Source: Anaerolineae bacterium (lineage in GTDB: Bacteria > Chloroflexota > Anaerolineae > Anaerolineales > Villigracilaceae). From it: a stretch of DNA of 14,657 bases. The translations under genes were made by a program, and so were the position numbers. Numbering within the stretch: the stretch's first letter is position 1; the number at the start of each line of letters is the position of its first letter. Positions 1 through 5,913 of the stretch are shown one piece after another. Location of the stretch: assembly GCA_003524705.1 (NCBI GenBank), contig DQGV01000068.1, positions 1-14,657 on the forward strand. The letters are read 5' to 3'. The notes under the pieces were generated by a model. It was not told where the DNA came from and ran no database searches. It was given only the letters and a program-made list of their open reading frames with translations.

Positions 1-269
1 TTCACCAAAGTTGTATCACCATCAGTGCCAACTTCTTGACATGCCACCCCATCAGCCAATGAAACTTCAACTAACGCTAATGAGTCAAGTAAGAGCAAAG
101 CATCATCTTCGTAGTCTGCACATGAATTGGATAAAAGACCCGCTTCATCTTTTGACCCGATGGCTGTGATGTAACCCTCAACTGTTTGGCTTGCGCCTGA
201 GTCACCTGCTCCACAAGCGGTGAGGGCGAGGCTGATTAAGATAAAAAGAAAAATTATTTTGTTTTGCAC
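1..269 (-). CDS. Putative lipoprotein, N-terminal part (runs off left edge)
   Basis: The first 89 codons of a gene whose 3' end lies outside the window. The start is GTG at 267-269, preceded on the minus strand by GGAGG with a 5-base spacer. The first 19 residues form a lipoprotein signal: a short basic start (MQNK), a hydrophobic stretch, then the lipobox LTAC with the lipidated Cys at residue 19. The mature part begins with a Ser/Gly-rich linker (GAGDSGAS) and then TVEGYITAIGSKDEAGLL, followed by an SCADYEDDALLLLDSLA stretch. That pattern recalls small extracellular NTF2-like domains seen in many Chloroflexota lipoproteins, but the fold cannot be assigned from this fragment. The protein should be exported and membrane-anchored. 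Function unknown. Confidence 0.75.
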   Translation of the reverse strand, partial: MQNKIIFLFILISLALTACGAGDSGASQTVEGYITAIGSKDEAGLLSNSCADYEDDALLLLDSLALVEVSLADGVACQEVGTDGDTTLV

Positions 270-301
270 AAGTACCTCCGTGATTTATAAAGCGATTGCG
301 G

Positions 302-329
302 ATTATAACAAGAATATCTTTTTTGCCTA
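302..329 (-). promoter_or_regulatory. Predicted promoter of the left-edge lipoprotein gene
   Basis: On the minus strand TATAAT lies at 302-307, and TAGGCA (4 of 6 matches to TTGACA) lies 16 bases upstream at 324-329. The predicted start near 295 gives a leader of about 25 bases that includes the GGAGG. The -10 is a perfect consensus and the -35 is weak. Confidence 0.45.
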
Positions 330-363
330 AATCGGGTTTTAGTTACAAATATAGGAGATTCCT

Positions 364-1065
364 TTGAACAACATTATCGCCACCATCATTACCTTTGCAA
401 TTTCACTTATCTTCTTGCGCTCTATGGACTTTATCGCTCATCGCGGATTCATTGACAGCAAATTGAGTCGGAAAATTATTCACATTGGCACGGGTCCAAT
501 TTTTGTATTGTGCTGGTTTTTATTTCAAGATACACCTGATGCGCGGTGGCTCGCGGCATTAGTTCCATTGGTGATTACAATTCAATTTGCATTAATCGGT
601 TTTGGAATATTGAAAGACGAAGCCTCTGTCAAAGCTATGTCTCGTACAGGTGATCCGAAAGAGATTCTGCGAGGTCCACTTTATTATGGGATTATGTTCG
701 TAGTGCTGACGATACTTTATTGGAAAGATTCCCCAATTGGTATTATCGCCTTAATGATGATGTGCGGCGGAGATGGCATTGCGGATATTGTCGGCAGAAA
801 ATTTAATTCTGGAAAATTGCCCTGGAGCAAAGAGAAATCTGTTGCAGGTTCTATTGCTGTGTTTATTGGCGGGTTGGTTTTATCTGTTTTGATTATTATG
901 ATTTATATCAATGCTGGTGTGTTTGCAGGTTCAATTACAAATTATCTGTTACCAATTACTGTTATTGCATTCGTTGGGACAGTTGTTGAGTCATTACCTT
1001 ATAAAGATATTGATAATATTACAATGACTATCGCTTCGGTATTAGCGGGTTATTTATTTTTCTAA
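364..1065 (+). CDS. Phytol/farnesol kinase-like (polyprenol kinase family) membrane protein
   Basis: A 233-residue membrane protein of the dolichol/phytol/farnesol kinase family (SEC59, VTE5, FOLK), which phosphorylates an isoprenoid alcohol, usually with CTP. Seen in the sequence: RKIIH at residues 36-40, CGGDGIADIVGRK at 134-146, the KLPWSKEKSVAGS block at 151-163, and a C-terminal ESLPYKDIDNIT at 209-220. These are the conserved blocks of the family. About six to seven hydrophobic helices cover most of the chain. The TTG start is supported by AGGAG at 353-357 with a 6-base spacer, and no ATG lies near. The substrate (phytol, farnesol, dolichol-like or diacylglycerol) cannot be fixed from the sequence. 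The neighbours give no pathway: a divergent lipoprotein on one side and a convergent deacetylase on the other. Confidence 0.85.
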   Translation: MNNIIATIITFAISLIFLRSMDFIAHRGFIDSKLSRKIIHIGTGPIFVLCWFLFQDTPDARWLAALVPLVITIQFALIGFGILKDEASVKAMSRTGDPKEILRGPLYYGIMFVVLTILYWKDSPIGIIALMMMCGGDGIADIVGRKFNSGKLPWSKEKSVAGSIAVFIGGLVLSVLIIMIYINAGVFAGSITNYLLPITVIAFVGTVVESLPYKDIDNITMTIASVLAGYLFF

Positions 1066-1069
1066 TAAA

Positions 1070-1102
1070 AAATCCTAAAGGTTTTCAAAACCTTTAGGAT
1101 TT
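1070..1102. terminator. Bidirectional intrinsic terminator
   Basis: A perfect inverted repeat with 16-bp arms (1070-1085 and 1087-1102) around one central base. It lies between the stop codons of two convergent genes. An A-run on the left and T-rich sequence on the right give both strands a U-rich tail. In RNA the innermost A-U pairs would open to form the loop. Confidence 0.85.
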
Positions 1103-1107
1103 AACTT

Positions 1108-1854
1108 TCATTTCTTTTCTTCTTCTTCCTCATTGACCAACACCATCACCCGATGAGACTCGCCGTATTCAAAGCCTTTGTCTTTGGCATCTTCTTTTGC
1201 CCAATCCTTCATCCACTTTTCAACTTCATCCACAGGCACTTGGCTGGCGTGTTTCTTTAATGCTTCAACTTTAATATCTATGGTTTCGGTGATATCAATC
1301 CAAGTATCGGGCTTGTCGGTTCCGTGAATGTATAGGCGTTTGACATTGTGTGGTTCGTAGCCAGCCTCTAACAAGTCAGTGAAAATGAGGCGTGTTCCCG
1401 CGGATGGAAAAACTGCCTCAGTGGCGGCTTGCGCGGCGGCACGATGGTCAGGGTGGTTGACATATTCATTTCCATAAAACCATGCTTCAGGATTACCTAT
1501 TAAAACCACTTCGGGTTTATACTGGCGAATGAGACGTGTCAGTTCTTTTCGCAAGGCGAGAGTTGGCTGGAGTTCACCATCAGGATAGCGCATAAAAACG
1601 GTGTGCTTGATTCCCAACACATCGTTGGCGGCTTGTTGTTCAACTTCTCGTAATTTTGCCAATTCAGGTTTATACTTGCCGTCCTTTGTCACATCATTTG
1701 AGCCTGAATCGCCACTTGTAATTGTCACTGAAATAATTTCACAACCTGCTTTTGACCATTTTGCTAATGTGCCACCAATTGAAAACTCTTGGTCGTCTGG
1801 GTGAGCGTGAATGCTCATTGCACTCTTTGGGATGTATTCTTTTTCGTTTGTCAT
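1108..1854 (-). CDS. PIG-L/LmbE family zinc deacetylase
   Basis: A 248-residue hydrolase of the PIG-L/LmbE family (GlcNAc-PI, MshB, BshB-type N-deacetylases), which removes acetyl groups from N-acetylated sugars or sugar-linked compounds using a divalent metal. The AHPDDQEF motif at residues 17-24 supplies the first metal ligands (H18, D21) and the general base D20, and NHPDH at 133-137 supplies the third ligand (H137). The TSGDSGSND loop follows the usual second strand. No signal peptide or membrane helix is seen, so it is probably cytoplasmic. The C-terminus ends in an acidic/lysine run (NEEEEEKK). The ATG at 1852-1854 has no Shine-Dalgarno but has TAAAAT seven bases upstream, consistent with a leaderless transcript. 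An internal ATG at residue 13, just before the catalytic motif, is a less likely alternative. The substrate is unknown; no mycothiol or bacillithiol gene is nearby. Confidence 0.9.
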   Translation of the reverse strand: MTNEKEYIPKSAMSIHAHPDDQEFSIGGTLAKWSKAGCEIISVTITSGDSGSNDVTKDGKYKPELAKLREVEQQAANDVLGIKHTVFMRYPDGELQPTLALRKELTRLIRQYKPEVVLIGNPEAWFYGNEYVNHPDHRAAAQAATEAVFPSAGTRLIFTDLLEAGYEPHNVKRLYIHGTDKPDTWIDITETIDIKVEALKKHASQVPVDEVEKWMKDWAKEDAKDKGFEYGESHRVMVLVNEEEEEKK

Positions 1855-1861
1855 GCAAGCA

Positions 1862-1867
1862 ATTTTA
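1862..1867 (-). promoter_or_regulatory. -10 element of a possible leaderless LmbE promoter
   Basis: TAAAAT on the minus strand ends 7 bases before the LmbE ATG. No convincing -35 is visible at 16-18 bases and no ribosome binding site lies between. The spacing matches three other genes in this window. Confidence 0.4.
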
Positions 1868-1868
1868 C

Positions 1869-1898
1869 TTGAAATGAAAAATCAATTTGTAGTAAAAT
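1869..1898 (+). promoter_or_regulatory. Predicted promoter of the ABC exporter operon
   Basis: TTGAAA at 1869-1874 is followed, after 18 bases, by TAAAAT at 1893-1898. The predicted start falls near 1905, inside the adjoining palindrome at 1898-1913, so a bound repressor would block it. The leader to the first ORF would be about 240 bases. Confidence 0.5.
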
Positions 1899-1913
1899 AG
1901 AACACGTATTCTA
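1898..1913. promoter_or_regulatory. Operator-like palindrome A (ABC exporter operon)
   Basis: A 16-bp near-palindrome in which seven of the eight base pairs are symmetric (arms TAGAA and TTCTA around CACGTA). It begins at the last base of the predicted -10 box and covers the predicted transcription start. Together with its flanks it nearly repeats the operator at 5808-5823. The size and symmetry fit a TetR-family site; the regulator is not in the window. Confidence 0.5.
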
Positions 1914-2147
1914 ATTTTCCCCAACCCACAATTTCATACTCATGCCCCTTAAATTGCGAGAGCCGGGGTTTAGCCCGGCTCTCATAACAAAGGAGGAGAA
2001 GAGAATTGTTATGTCCCAAATTTATCACGCCTATCCAAAAAGCACTTGACGATACCCATACGCTTAATCCACGCCAAACCGACGAATCACCTAACAAATT
2101 TTTAAGTTCCTACTTTCATTCTTTTAATCAAAAAAATCAGGAGAAAA
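1914..2147 (+). other. Long leader of the ABC operon; no clear gene
   Basis: This stretch lies between the predicted transcription start and the first ABC gene. It holds a stem-loop (1958-1983), a strong AGGAGG at 1991-1996, and a possible TTG-started 53-codon reading frame (2006-2167). That frame lies nine bases after the AGGAGG and overlaps the ATPase start by 20 bases. A 12-codon ATG frame starts at 2011. Neither product resembles anything I recognise. The region may be a regulatory leader, the remnant of a lost gene, or a landing site for a dispersed palindrome. Confidence 0.35.
1958..1983. repeat. GC-rich stem-loop in the ABC leader
   Basis: Perfect 10-bp arms (GAGAGCCGGG and CCCGGCTCTC) around a 6-base loop. 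It is followed by ATAACAA and then AGGAGG rather than a T-run, so it is not a standard intrinsic terminator. It could be a dispersed palindromic repeat or an mRNA structure placed before the AGGAGG. Confidence 0.6.
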
Positions 2148-3161
2148 ATGTCATCACTCGCTATTGAAACAAAAGATTTAGGTCGTGTGTATAAATTACG
2201 CGGCAGTAAAAAAGAGACCCGCAAAGAACTCATCGCTTTACAAGATGTTAACTTGACCGTTAACAAAGGCGAATTATTTGGATTACTCGGACCAAACGGT
2301 GCCGGTAAAACTACTTTGATAAAAATCCTTACCACGCTTCTTTCTCCCACTTCAGGCTGGGCAAAAGTAGCGGGAGCAGATGTTCATCGTGAACCTGAGT
2401 TAGTGCGCCCACGTATTAACATGGTATCTGGTGGTGAGTCTTCTGGTTATGGACTTTTAACCGTGCGTGAAAATTTGTGGATGTTCTCACAATTTTATGG
2501 TGTGCCATCAAAAGAAGCCAATGAAAGAATTGAAGCCTTGCTTGAAATGATTGGCATGAAAGACAGAATGCACACAAAATCATCTGACCTTTCGACAGGC
2601 TTACGCCAAAAGATGAACATCGTACGTGGATTCTTAACTGAACCCGAAGTTTTATTCTTAGATGAACCCACACTTGGTTTGGATGTTGGCGCGATGCGTG
2701 ATGTGCGTAAATTTGTACTTGAATGGTTACGAGCAGATAAAGAACGTACACTTCTTTTAACTACGCACTACATGATGGAAGCCGAAGAATTATGTGACCG
2801 TGTTGCCATCATCAACAAAGGACGTGTACTCGCTTGTGATACGCCAACTGCTTTGAAACAAAGATTACAAAAAGATGCAATCTTTGAAATTCAAACGAGT
2901 CCGCTGAACGGTTTGAGTCAGCAGATGTTGGTAGACCAGCCTGAAGTCACGCAAGCGGCGATTGCCGAAACGGAGACCGGTGCAAAATTAAGTTTAAGTC
3001 TGGTCGAAGAATCAGCACTCGCACGAGTCATCAATCTGTTTACACAAAAAGATGTTAAGGTAATGAATCTGACCAAACGTGAACCCACCCTCGAAGATGT
3101 GTTTGTAGATTTGGTGGGACGCAGTATGGCAGAGGAGGAAGACCATGGCAATACAGAATAG
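2148..3161 (+). CDS. ABC exporter ATP-binding protein (DrrA-like)
   Basis: A 337-residue ATPase of the ABC-2/DrrA exporter class that powers the two following permeases. Visible motifs are Walker A GPNGAGKT at 48-55, signature LSTGLRQKM at 148-156, Walker B VLFLDEP at 168-174, D-loop GLD at 177-179, and the switch His in LLTTHYMMEAEE at H207. The region that normally carries the Q-loop reads NMVSGGESSGYGLLTVRENL (91-110) and has no Gln, a variant also known in some ABC-2 ATPases. The roughly 90-residue tail after the nucleotide-binding domain, ending in EPTLEDVFVDLVGR, is typical of this class. AGGAG just upstream (2138-2142) supports the ATG at 2148. The stop overlaps the next gene by 17 bases, so translation is coupled. 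The transported substrate (drug, lipid, glycan) is unknown. Confidence 0.93.
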   Translation: MSSLAIETKDLGRVYKLRGSKKETRKELIALQDVNLTVNKGELFGLLGPNGAGKTTLIKILTTLLSPTSGWAKVAGADVHREPELVRPRINMVSGGESSGYGLLTVRENLWMFSQFYGVPSKEANERIEALLEMIGMKDRMHTKSSDLSTGLRQKMNIVRGFLTEPEVLFLDEPTLGLDVGAMRDVRKFVLEWLRADKERTLLLTTHYMMEAEELCDRVAIINKGRVLACDTPTALKQRLQKDAIFEIQTSPLNGLSQQMLVDQPEVTQAAIAETETGAKLSLSLVEESALARVINLFTQKDVKVMNLTKREPTLEDVFVDLVGRSMAEEEDHGNTE

Positions 3162-4008
3162 AGACGCATTAACCAAACCATATTCTCACAAAGATATTGG
3201 TTTGAAATTATTTTTGAAAACAATTATGGCGCGAGCCTATCCACGCATCATTGGTCAACAACGAGAAATTTCATGGGTGTTGTTTGAAATTTTATTACCG
3301 ATGTTGGCTGTCTGTGCGTATGTATTTGTCTATCGTGCATTGAACGCGCCAGAAGAATATGTTGGCTTTGTCGTTATGGGTGGCGCCATGACAGCCTTTT
3401 GGTTAAACGTTTTATGGAGCATGAGTAGCCAATTGTATTGGGAAAAGCAACAAGGTAATTTACAACTTTATATCATGGCTCCCAATTCAATGATGGCAAT
3501 TTTATTGGGCATGGCATTAGGTGGTATGTTAGCAACTTGTTTACGCGCCGTAGCAGTTACTGTATTTGGTATGTTAATGTTCGGCGTTACATTTCAAATT
3601 GTTAGTTATTTACAACTCTTTGCCGTGTTCATATTAACCATGATTGCTTTATATGGCATGGGCATGATGATGGCGTCCGCATTTTTGTTATTCGGGCGTG
3701 AAGCCTGGCACATTGCCAACTTAGCCCAAGAGCCGATTTTTTTGGCTTCTGGATTTTTCTTTCCGATTAAATTTTTGCCATTTTGGGTAGCGGCGGGAGC
3801 ATCGCTTCTTCCTCTGACCTTAGGCATGGATGCCATGCGTCAACTTGTTTTTAATTCTGAATTTTCTGGCGGCTTTTTACCCGTATCAACAGAAATTTGG
3901 ATATTAGCAGGTTTAGCAGTTTTGTTTATCGTAGTCTCAAAATATCTGCTGGCTTATGTAGAAAAGTTAGCAGTGCGAGAAGGAAGAATTACAGAAAGTC
4001 GGAGATAA
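3145..4008 (+). CDS. ABC-2 type permease 1
   Basis: A 287-residue integral membrane protein, the first of two permeases served by the upstream ATPase. A cytoplasmic N-terminus of about 45 residues (LKTIMARAYPRIIGQQREISW) leads into about six transmembrane helices. The EKQQGNLQLYIMAP stretch after helix 2 corresponds to the conserved cytoplasmic segment of ABC-2 permeases (typically E-x-G-T-L-x-x-L-x-x-x-P) that contacts the ATPase. The GFFFPIKFLPFWVAAGASLLPLTLGMDAMRQL region near the C-terminus is the usual family signature. The ATG sits inside the ATPase gene and has AGGAGG at 3133-3138 with a 6-base spacer. Confidence 0.9.
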   Translation: MAIQNRDALTKPYSHKDIGLKLFLKTIMARAYPRIIGQQREISWVLFEILLPMLAVCAYVFVYRALNAPEEYVGFVVMGGAMTAFWLNVLWSMSSQLYWEKQQGNLQLYIMAPNSMMAILLGMALGGMLATCLRAVAVTVFGMLMFGVTFQIVSYLQLFAVFILTMIALYGMGMMMASAFLLFGREAWHIANLAQEPIFLASGFFFPIKFLPFWVAAGASLLPLTLGMDAMRQLVFNSEFSGGFLPVSTEIWILAGLAVLFIVVSKYLLAYVEKLAVREGRITESRR

Positions 4009-4009
4009 T

Positions 4010-4864
4010 ATGCAAAAATCAATTTCTTGGCGTTCATTTCGGACAGCGGCTTGGCTTGGTTGGGTGATTGAATCCAACTGGACAGACCCTTTTCTTTTTG
4101 CAGTGTATTCCATCGTCAAGCCTTTATCTGGCGCGGCGATTTTGGTCATCATGTATGGAGTCATTACACAAGGCGCGTATGACACGGCTTTGTTCCCATA
4201 CATTTATCTTGGTAATGCTTTTTATATTTACGTTGGCGCTGTAATGACTGGCGTCTCTTGGGCAGTGGTAGATGACCGCGAGCTATATAAAACATTGAAA
4301 TATATGTATATTGCTCCAATCAATATCCCAATTTATTTGCTTGGTCGAGGTGGCGCACGCTTTATCGTTGGCTCTATTGCAGTATTAATTACCATTCTCA
4401 CTGGCGTATTCTTCCTGAATGTGGACATCAATTTGGCAGAAGTCAATTGGGGATTATTTTTCGTCTCACTGACATTGGGTATCATCATGCTGGCTTTGAT
4501 TGGATTAATGCTGGCAGGTTGGACGCTCATCACCGCCAGACATGAGGGCTTCATCGGTGAAGCCGTTGCCGCGGCGTTATACATTTTTAGTGGAGCAGTC
4601 TTCCCGCTAGATGTATTGCCTGAATGGTTAAGACCTGTCGGTTATTTCATGCCAACTACTTATTGGCTTGAATTATTAAGAAGATCATTGGTTGGAGATG
4701 TAGCACAAGCATTCCCGACATTATCTCAATTTAATAATTTAGAGATTCTCGGCGTGATGATTGGCTTGAGTATTTTGTTCGGCTTGGTCAGTGTTTGGAT
4801 TTTCAAAGTATGTGACAACATCGCCCGCGAAAATGGGATGATTGATAGAACTACGAATTATTAG
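4010..4864 (+). CDS. ABC-2 type permease 2
   Basis: A 284-residue integral membrane protein and probable heterodimer partner of the preceding permease. It has about six helices. The DDRELYKTLKYMYIAPINIPIYLLGRGG segment (about 88-115) is the cytoplasmic coupling region, and GAVFPLDVLPEWLRPVGYFMPTTYWLELLRRSL (about 199-231) is the conserved C-terminal ABC-2 block. The ATG begins two bases after the upstream stop (TAATATG), and GGAG at 4001-4004 gives a 5-base spacer. The two permeases share topology but little evident sequence, as expected for an obligate heterodimer. No accessory or regulator gene follows. Confidence 0.9.
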   Translation: MQKSISWRSFRTAAWLGWVIESNWTDPFLFAVYSIVKPLSGAAILVIMYGVITQGAYDTALFPYIYLGNAFYIYVGAVMTGVSWAVVDDRELYKTLKYMYIAPINIPIYLLGRGGARFIVGSIAVLITILTGVFFLNVDINLAEVNWGLFFVSLTLGIIMLALIGLMLAGWTLITARHEGFIGEAVAAALYIFSGAVFPLDVLPEWLRPVGYFMPTTYWLELLRRSLVGDVAQAFPTLSQFNNLEILGVMIGLSILFGLVSVWIFKVCDNIARENGMIDRTTNY

Positions 4865-4885
4865 AAGTAATCTTATAACTAGTTG

Positions 4886-4919
4886 GAGATTGCTTCGTCA
4901 CTTCATTCCTCGCAACGAC
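4886..4919. repeat. Dispersed 34-bp repeat ('GAGATTGCTTCGTC' type)
   Basis: A 34-base segment starting GAGATTGCTTCGTCACTTC and ending CCTCGCAACGAC. It has internal partial symmetry (GCTTCGTC / GCAACGAC). From general knowledge, close relatives of this sequence recur in intergenic DNA of many environmental bacterial genomes. It lies just after the ABC operon. Only one copy is present in the window. Confidence 0.5.
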
Positions 4920-4936
4920 ATAGTCGATTAAACGCA

Positions 4937-4960
4937 TGAGACGCCATTGTGGGCGTCTCA
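4937..4960. terminator. Stem-loop downstream of the ABC operon
   Basis: Perfect 9-bp arms (TGAGACGCC and GGCGTCTCA) around a 6-base loop between two convergent genes. No T-run follows on either strand, so it may act as a 3'-end-stabilising hairpin or a weak terminator. Confidence 0.45.
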
Positions 4961-4978
4961 GCGGTTGGATGGGGGAGA

Positions 4979-5012
4979 GGAAACGAAACCTTGTTTGCGT
5001 ATTAGAACAAGG
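4979..5012 (-). terminator. Probable terminator of the four-helix membrane protein gene
   Basis: Read on the minus strand, CCTTGTT, a 10-base loop and AACAAGG (4989-5012) begin one base after the TAG stop and are followed by the T-rich TTTCGTTTCC (4979-4988). The 7-bp stem is modest. Confidence 0.45.
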
Positions 5013-5013
5013 A

Positions 5014-5754
5014 CTACCTCCGAATGGAAGGGGTGTTGCTATGTTGATTGCGGTCCATGGCGCTCATGCCAATAGGATGATATGTCGGTTCGGGACGATT
5101 GACATAAGTATTAGGCATAGGATTGGGTCGTGGTTTTGGCATCGGGCGTGGATAATTTGTCGCGGGTGAAACAGGTTGAACGTTACGGGGTTGAGGCGAT
5201 GAATACATCGGTTCGTTGCGATAGTTTGAATAGCGAGTATTCGCATCCGCAAGTGTGAAGAGTCTATCTCCAGCGATTGAGAATGTTCCAATCAATAACA
5301 CGCGGATTAACCAAACCATGCTAGCGACAAAGATTGGGACTGCTTTCGTCATGGTTTCTTGACCAACCAATGCGCCACCTTGAATGCTGTGATTTTGAAT
5401 GGCGACTGAAACGCCCCACCATGTGAGAATGGCGTTGAAGCCTGCCGCGAGTAGCCATGCGCCAAAAAGATAATACACTTCAGCGGGTTCATCGCGCCCT
5501 TGTTCGGGTGTGAAGATGCGGGCGATGCCGGCAAAATCTATGGCGCAAAATGCAAACGCAAGAATAGTTGCCCAGCGCATTCCGGCAAATTGTAAATCAC
5601 CTAGTATGTCGCCAAGTGCAAATGAAGTGGCACCAAAGTTTGAGATTTCAAATGCAATCAAGGCACATAAAAGGATGCCTCCCAAAATTGCGCCGCGTTT
5701 GAGTGACGCATTTTTGAGGAATGATGTAAGTTGAAAGTTGATTTTGTGGTTCAT
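5014..5754 (-). CDS. Unrecognised four-helix membrane protein with Pro/Asn-rich tail
   Basis: A 246-residue protein that I cannot assign to a named family. Four hydrophobic helices are visible at about residues 20-38, 60-78, 96-118 and 138-160. They are followed by a hydrophilic tail of about 85 residues rich in Pro, Asn, Arg, Tyr and Met (RPMPKPRPNPMPNTYVNRP and similar), which is probably disordered. The ATG at 5752-5754 has AAGGAG (5762-5767) with a 7-base spacer. The promoter is unusually strong and carries two operator-like palindromes, one of which closely matches a palindrome at the ABC exporter promoter. A role linked to the exporter or to a shared stress response is therefore plausible but unproven. 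It is transcribed alone. Confidence 0.8.
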   Translation of the reverse strand: MNHKINFQLTSFLKNASLKRGAILGGILLCALIAFEISNFGATSFALGDILGDLQFAGMRWATILAFAFCAIDFAGIARIFTPEQGRDEPAEVYYLFGAWLLAAGFNAILTWWGVSVAIQNHSIQGGALVGQETMTKAVPIFVASMVWLIRVLLIGTFSIAGDRLFTLADANTRYSNYRNEPMYSSPQPRNVQPVSPATNYPRPMPKPRPNPMPNTYVNRPEPTYHPIGMSAMDRNQHSNTPSIRR

Positions 5755-5788
5755 GGGAATTCTCCTTTTGGGAACCTATAACAATAAA

Positions 5789-5802
5789 AGAACAAGTGCT
5801 CT
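5789..5802. promoter_or_regulatory. Operator-like site B1
   Basis: AGAACAAGTGCTCT, symmetric at five of seven pairs. Its reverse complement differs from the core of site B2 by one base. It begins 20 bp from the B2 core, about two helical turns, and lies just downstream of the -10 box over the expected transcription start. Confidence 0.45.
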
Positions 5803-5803
5803 T

Positions 5804-5832
5804 AATATAGAACACTTGTTCTAATTTGTCAA
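5804..5832 (-). promoter_or_regulatory. Near-consensus sigma-70 promoter for the four-helix membrane protein
   Basis: On the minus strand TTGACA (5827-5832) is separated by exactly 17 bases from TATATT (5804-5809). This is the best promoter match in the window. Operator B2 fills the spacer and operator B1 lies just downstream, an arrangement typical of a strong promoter held off by a repressor. Confidence 0.75.
5808..5823. promoter_or_regulatory. Operator-like palindrome B2
   Basis: A 16-bp near-palindrome, TAGAACACTTGTTCTA, symmetric at seven of eight pairs. It lies between the -35 and -10 boxes. With its flanks it repeats the site at 1898-1913 almost exactly. It fits a TetR-family operator. 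Confidence 0.6.
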
Positions 5833-5880
5833 GATGGATTCATTGCAGGAAAATTGCGATGATGTTCCCCATTAAATTTT

Positions 5881-5909
5881 GTAGGGACACGGCGTCGCCG
5901 TGTCCCTAC
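5881..5909. repeat. 29-bp dispersed palindrome, copy 1
   Basis: A perfect palindrome with 14-bp arms (GTAGGGACACGGCG and its complement) around one base. A second copy lies at 7962-7990 with one arm mismatch. It sits four bases past the stop of the zinc peptidase gene. It could fold into a strong RNA hairpin; on the plus strand it is followed by TTTATT. From general knowledge, similar GTAGGG...CCCTAC palindromes recur in Anaerolineae and cyanobacterial genomes. Confidence 0.8.
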
Positions 5910-5913
5910 TTTA

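Noticed and set aside
1958..1983. Riboswitch or attenuator terminator
   Set aside because: A single simple hairpin without a U-tract or any conserved aptamer sequence that I recognise.
1882..2097. A 71-codon minus-strand frame upstream of the ABC operon
   Set aside because: It crosses the leader hairpin and the operator, has no ribosome site, and its product (MLGDSSVWRGLSVW...) has no family character.
4865..5013. tRNA or small RNA gene between the convergent genes
   Set aside because: The hairpins present do not form a cloverleaf, and one segment matches a known type of dispersed repeat.
4936..5169. A 77-codon plus-strand reading frame starting MRRHCGRLSGWM
   Set aside because: It runs through a hairpin and then antisense through the end of the four-helix membrane protein gene. 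It has no ribosome site and no recognisable domain.
5881..5909. Terminator of the YugP-like gene
   Set aside because: On the minus strand the hairpin is followed by AAAATTT rather than a U-run, and the same palindrome occurs elsewhere, so a dispersed repeat is the better primary call. It may still affect the 3' end.
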